In this document: one piece after another, positions 60,744 through 64,000 of the stretch
How the letters are laid out: each line of letters starts with the position of its first letter
How positions within the stretch are numbered: the first letter of the stretch is position 1
Source of the DNA: Gammaproteobacteria bacterium
GTDB taxonomy: Bacteria > Pseudomonadota > Gammaproteobacteria > UBA9339
Assembly: GCA_023480665.1 (NCBI GenBank)
Contig: JAMCWR010000073.1
Span: forward strand, 62,001 to 126,000
DNA: 64,000 bases
Direction: 5' to 3'
The notes under the pieces: generated by a model
The model's database searches: none
Told to the model about the DNA's origin: nothing
Seen by the model: only the letters and a program-made list of their open reading frames with translations
Program-made: the position numbers and the translations under genes

Positions 60744-62725
60744 GCAATCACCGATAGCAACAAGATTAAGGTTATTAGAACGTAGGCTAAATACACACGA
60801 ATATTACCGCCTTGAATTCTGGCAAAAAAGCGAGCTAAAGAAAAACTTAAATGCTCAAGTGGCGCATAAACATATTGCCAAATGCGATCGCCAACATGTA
60901 ATAAATAATTTATTCCGGTTTTGCTTTTATCAATTTTTTCTTCTACCTGCCAAATTGGTTTAAAGACGCGACGAATTGGCATAGCAAAAGCTGTGGCACT
61001 ATATTGCATGTGAGCTGTGATGCCACCAAAGCCGCAATCCCATGGAGCTGTGCGGCGAATTTTGCGTGGAGAAAATAATAATACAATAGCCACTACGCTT
61101 AAAACCAAGCACACAATCCCAACAAAAATTAATGGCGCGCTGTAGGCAGAGATATTTTTTGATAATGGGATCAACCACAACCAATTTTGCGTGTTAGACA
61201 AGCCAGTCCCAATTAATTGCGTGGCTATTATATTCAATGCGCCAAGCGTAAATGTGGGCAAAATGCCAAAAACTAAACACAAAAATGCGAGAAGGCCCAT
61301 AGCAAATAACATGCCAAATTTTGGGTCGTAAGCACGACGTACATGACGAGTGCGTGGCTGGCCTAAAAACGCCACGCCATAAACCTTCACAAAACATGCT
61401 GCCGCAAGTGCACTGGTTAATGCTAGCATCGCTGCAGCGACTGGAATTAATGTGCGTAATACTTCGCTTGTTAGTGCAGTTGCTTGTAGTGCAGTTTGAA
61501 AAGTAAGCCATTCTGAAACAAAACCATTAAATGGTGGCAGCGCTGAGATGCTGATACAACCGATTAGAAAGAACCAGGCAGTGAAGGGCATTTTTTTAAT
61601 TAATCCACCCATACGTTCTAAATCATGTTCATGACTCTGCTGTAAAATGGCTCCAGCACCTAAAAATAATAAGCTTTTGAAGATGGCATGATTGAGACAA
61701 TGATACAAAGCTGCGATTAAACCTAACGCCGCAAACATCGGATGCCCAGTGCTAATAAATATTAAAGATAATCCAAAACCAATAAAAATGATGCCGATAT
61801 TTTCAACTGAGTGGTAGGCAAGTAATTTTTTTAAATCATGCTGCATAATTGCATAAAGCACGCCAAGCAGGGCTGAAACAACTCCAATAAATAATGCAAG
61901 CATGCCCCAAGCAACTTGAATGTCCCCGAGTAAACAAAAAGTAAATCTAAACAGGCCATAAATGGCAACTTTCAGCATTACTCCTGACATTAAAGCTGAG
62001 ATATGCGATGGCGCAACCGGATGCGCTTCAGGCAACCAAACATGAAGTGGCACAATGCCGGCTTTCATTCCAAAACCAAGAAATGCTAGTAAAAAAGCTA
62101 TAGTCGCCCAAAATGTTGGTAACATTGCGTGGTGAAAACTAAAAAAACTAAAGCCACCAGAAAACTTAATTAAAATTGCAAAGGCAAATAAAATTAGCAA
62201 ACCACTTGCTTGGGCGGTTAATAAATAAATTAGCGCAGCGCGCCTATTAGCAGAAAGCTCATGTTGATAGGCGACTAGGAAATAACTAGCAACCGACATT
62301 AATTCCCACGCCAGCATAAAAGTGAAAACATCATGTGCTAAAACCACCAGGTACATGCCAGTGACAAATATTCCGGTAAAAAACGTCATGCCAGCGATGC
62401 TTTGATTTTTTTCAAAACTGCGAACATAGCTTGGGCCATAGACTGCAACGGCAAAAAGAATTATTCCAATTAACGCAAGAAAAAAACCTGCTAGTTGGTC
62501 GAGACTGAGTTCAAAGGCAATCCCAGGAAAATTTGTGGAGATTTGATAGGAGATAGTTTTTGCGGCAAGGAGCGTTGTCGCGCCAGTAATTATCGCAAAA
62601 ACCCCAGAAACACCCAACAACCCAAAGCTAACAAATTTTGTGATACGCGGAAACGCCCTTACTAATAAAGGCAAGAGACCAGCTAACAATGCCGAAATGA
62701 TTGTTAAAAACAACATCAGTTTCAT
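60731..62725 (-). CDS. HyfB-like antiporter-type membrane subunit
   Basis: A 664-residue, about 16-helix protein of the NuoL/MrpA-like family, first gene of the operon. Conserved segments include TFMLAWELMSVASYFLVAYQH, FLGFGMKAGIVPLHVWLPEAHPVAPSH and KKLLAYHSVENIGIIFIGFG. The C-terminal ~110 residues (RKIRRTAPWDCGFGGITAHMQYSATAFAMPIRRVF) match the HyfB/HycC tail. It supplies an ion-translocating module. The start ATG lies 237 bases from mmsA with no clear promoter. Confidence 0.92.
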   Translation of the reverse strand: MKLMLFLTIISALLAGLLPLLVRAFPRITKFVSFGLLGVSGVFAIITGATTLLAAKTISYQISTNFPGIAFELSLDQLAGFFLALIGIILFAVAVYGPSYVRSFEKNQSIAGMTFFTGIFVTGMYLVVLAHDVFTFMLAWELMSVASYFLVAYQHELSANRRAALIYLLTAQASGLLILFAFAILIKFSGGFSFFSFHHAMLPTFWATIAFLLAFLGFGMKAGIVPLHVWLPEAHPVAPSHISALMSGVMLKVAIYGLFRFTFCLLGDIQVAWGMLALFIGVVSALLGVLYAIMQHDLKKLLAYHSVENIGIIFIGFGLSLIFISTGHPMFAALGLIAALYHCLNHAIFKSLLFLGAGAILQQSHEHDLERMGGLIKKMPFTAWFFLIGCISISALPPFNGFVSEWLTFQTALQATALTSEVLRTLIPVAAAMLALTSALAAACFVKVYGVAFLGQPRTRHVRRAYDPKFGMLFAMGLLAFLCLVFGILPTFTLGALNIIATQLIGTGLSNTQNWLWLIPLSKNISAYSAPLIFVGIVCLVLSVVAIVLLFSPRKIRRTAPWDCGFGGITAHMQYSATAFAMPIRRVFKPIWQVEEKIDKSKTGINYLLHVGDRIWQYVYAPLEHLSFSLARFFARIQGGNIRVYLAYVLITLILLLSVIACCG

Positions 62726-62824
62726 ATATTTTTTGCTTCGAGATAAATAGGTGTGCGGAAAGGATTCTGAAACTAAACGTTGTCAAAGTCAAGTCAAATA
62801 CAAAAAGAGGTATAAAAAAATATC

Positions 62825-62921
62825 GTTATTAATCAAAGTGATAACTAGAAAAACATGTAAAAAAATTTGCGTTTAAAATCAAAGAGTTACAAAAGATGCA
62901 AGTTTTTGTGTTATTAATCAA
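62825..62921 (+). repeat. 97-bp dispersed repeat (best copy)
   Basis: Bounded by GTTATTAATCAA at 62825-62836 and 62910-62921 in direct orientation. 86 of 97 bases match the inverted copy at 24348-24444. It fills most of the space between the hyfB start and the mmsA stop. Confidence 0.82.
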
Positions 62922-62962
62922 TGTATTATAGAATTCTCAAAACCCCAAAACATGTCAAAGAG

Positions 62963-64000
62963 CTATTTCATCGTTGGCATCATGAACTCGGCTTTGAGGG
63001 CTTCTTTGGGCCAACGCGAAGTTACGGTTTTGAGTTTGGTGTAAAAACGCACGCCTTCGGCGCCGTAAATTGCATAATCGCCGAATATCGAATCCTTCCA
63101 GCCACCAAAACTATAAAATGCCATTGGTACTGGGATTGGTACATTTATCCCAACCATGCCAGCTTCGATTTTGCTAGCAAAGTATCTTGCAGCAATGCCG
63201 TCGTTGGTAAAAATCGCAGCGCCATTACCAAACCTATGTTGATTGATGAGCGAAATCGCCGCATCAAAATCTTTAACTCTGACTACGCACAAAACCGGCC
63301 CAAAAATTTCTTCTTGATAAATTCGCATTTTAGTTTGGACGTGATCAAACAGACATGGCCCTAAAAAATACCCATTTTCATGATGCTTGACTTTGAAACC
63401 ACGCCCATCAGCAACTAGTTTTGCGCCTTCTTTAACCCCATGATCAACATACGACACAACTTTTTCTAAATGTTGCTTAGTAACAAGCGGCCCCATCTCA
63501 GCGCCTGGTTCAGTGCCTGGAGCAACTTTTAATTTTTTAATTCGATCTTGTAATTTTTGCACTAATTTGTCTGCAGTTTGTTCTCCCACAACCACAGCAA
63601 CAGAAATTGCCATGCAGCGTTCGCCGGCTGAACCATATGCAGCACCCATTAAACTAGCTGCTGTTTGATCAAGATCCACATCTGGTAAAACGATGCAATG
63701 ATTTTTGGCGCCACCTAAACTTTGAACGCGTTTATGTTTGCTTGTGCCGGTTTTATAAATGTATTCTGCAACAGGTGTTGAGCCAACAAAACTAATTGCG
63801 CTTATTGATGGATGATTGAGTAGAGCATCAACTGCTACTTTATCACCATTAACAATATTAAAAACACCATCAGGCAGCCCAGCATCTTGGAGTAATTCGG
63901 CTAAACGCAAAGAAGTTGACGGATCTTTTTCTGATGGCTTTAAGACAAAAGTATTACCACAAGCGATAGCCAGTGGGAACATCCACATTGGCACCATTGC
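62963..64000 (-). CDS. mmsA: Methylmalonate-semialdehyde dehydrogenase (5' end outside window)
   Basis: The visible 345 residues are the C-terminal two thirds of an aldehyde dehydrogenase of the CoA-acylating MmsA type, which converts methylmalonate or malonate semialdehyde to propionyl-CoA or acetyl-CoA in valine and inositol breakdown. Seen are [53 protein letters not shown] and [19 protein letters not shown] with the catalytic Cys, and [16 protein letters not shown]. The frame is open through the right edge, so the start lies outside. Confidence 0.93.
   Translation of the reverse strand, partial: AMVPMWMFPLAIACGNTFVLKPSEKDPSTSLRLAELLQDAGLPDGVFNIVNGDKVAVDALLNHPSISAISFVGSTPVAEYIYKTGTSKHKRVQSLGGAKNHCIVLPDVDLDQTAASLMGAAYGSAGERCMAISVAVVVGEQTADKLVQKLQDRIKKLKVAPGTEPGAEMGPLVTKQHLEKVVSYVDHGVKEGAKLVADGRGFKVKHHENGYFLGPCLFDHVQTKMRIYQEEIFGPVLCVVRVKDFDAAISLINQHRFGNGAAIFTNDGIAARYFASKIEAGMVGINVPIPVPMAFYSFGGWKDSIFGDYAIYGAEGVRFYTKLKTVTSRWPKEALKAEFMMPTMK

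Noticed and set aside
62921-63364. Plus-strand open frame over the end of mmsA
   Set aside because: It is antisense to a clearly coding aldehyde dehydrogenase and has no ribosome site or domain.

Overview
The window is a contiguous, AT-rich stretch of a bacterial chromosome. Its housekeeping genes (rlpA, dacA, yajC-secD-secF, bepA, gcvR, yciB/yciO, scpA-scpB, rpoS, purA, rnr) are of gammaproteobacterial type. Low GC, short leaders, many palindromic intergenic repeats and several large orphan proteins with effector-like domains (a papain/transglutaminase-like protein and a HAD-like protein) suggest an order Legionellales-like or other host-associated gammaproteobacterium. That placement is an inference from gene style, not a measured phylogeny.

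Layout. 1-10.5 kb: the end of a TPR-methyltransferase, then rlpA, dacA, a D-amino-acid aminotransferase, a DedA-PAP2-LssY membrane protein, a FadL/OmpP1 porin and a large acyl-activating enzyme-ACP-PlsC fusion. 10.6-14.3 kb: dnaK and dnaJ behind a clear sigma-32 promoter, with a dispersed repeat inserted in the dnaK leader. 14.4-16.1 kb: a phosphotransacetylase split in two and lacking its middle domain. 16.2-22.1 kb: yajC-secD-secF, then an unknown transglutaminase-fold protein inserted between secF and suhB and flanked by a direct duplication. 22.3-30.1 kb: RimK/RLAN ligase, GNAT, sohB, bepA, a PerM-type permease, gcvR and a very short BamC-like lipoprotein, with two IS903-type MITEs. 30.1-32.6 kb: tRNA-Ser with a duplicated 3' end, then a HAD-like orphan. 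32.7-36.8 kb: an RND pump and its adaptor. 36.9-39.6 kb: yciB/yciO and scpA-scpB.

39.6-43.7 kb is the most interesting locus. A ThiS/MoaD-like sulfur carrier, a ThiF/MoeB-like activating enzyme, a promoter, a 68-residue basic peptide, a YcaO cyclodehydratase-fold enzyme and a TfuA protein lie head to tail and end just before rpoS. Known TfuA/YcaO biochemistry makes this a self-contained peptide or protein thioamidation cassette with its own sulfur supply and a candidate substrate.

43.7-51.4 kb carries rpoS, purA, a tandem D-Ala-D-Ala-ligase-like fusion, tRNA-Leu, a small lipoprotein and rnr. 51.5-55.5 kb holds two large orphans, the first ending inside a 34-bp near-perfect inverted repeat. 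55.6-62.7 kb, on the minus strand, is a six-gene hyfBCEFGI-type operon. Its HyfG/NuoD-like subunit has Ser in place of the nickel-binding cysteines, which makes it an energy-converting-hydrogenase-related (Ehr) complex and not a hydrogenase. Its hyfC carries an in-frame TAA about 30 codons before the natural end. The window closes inside mmsA, a methylmalonate-semialdehyde dehydrogenase gene.
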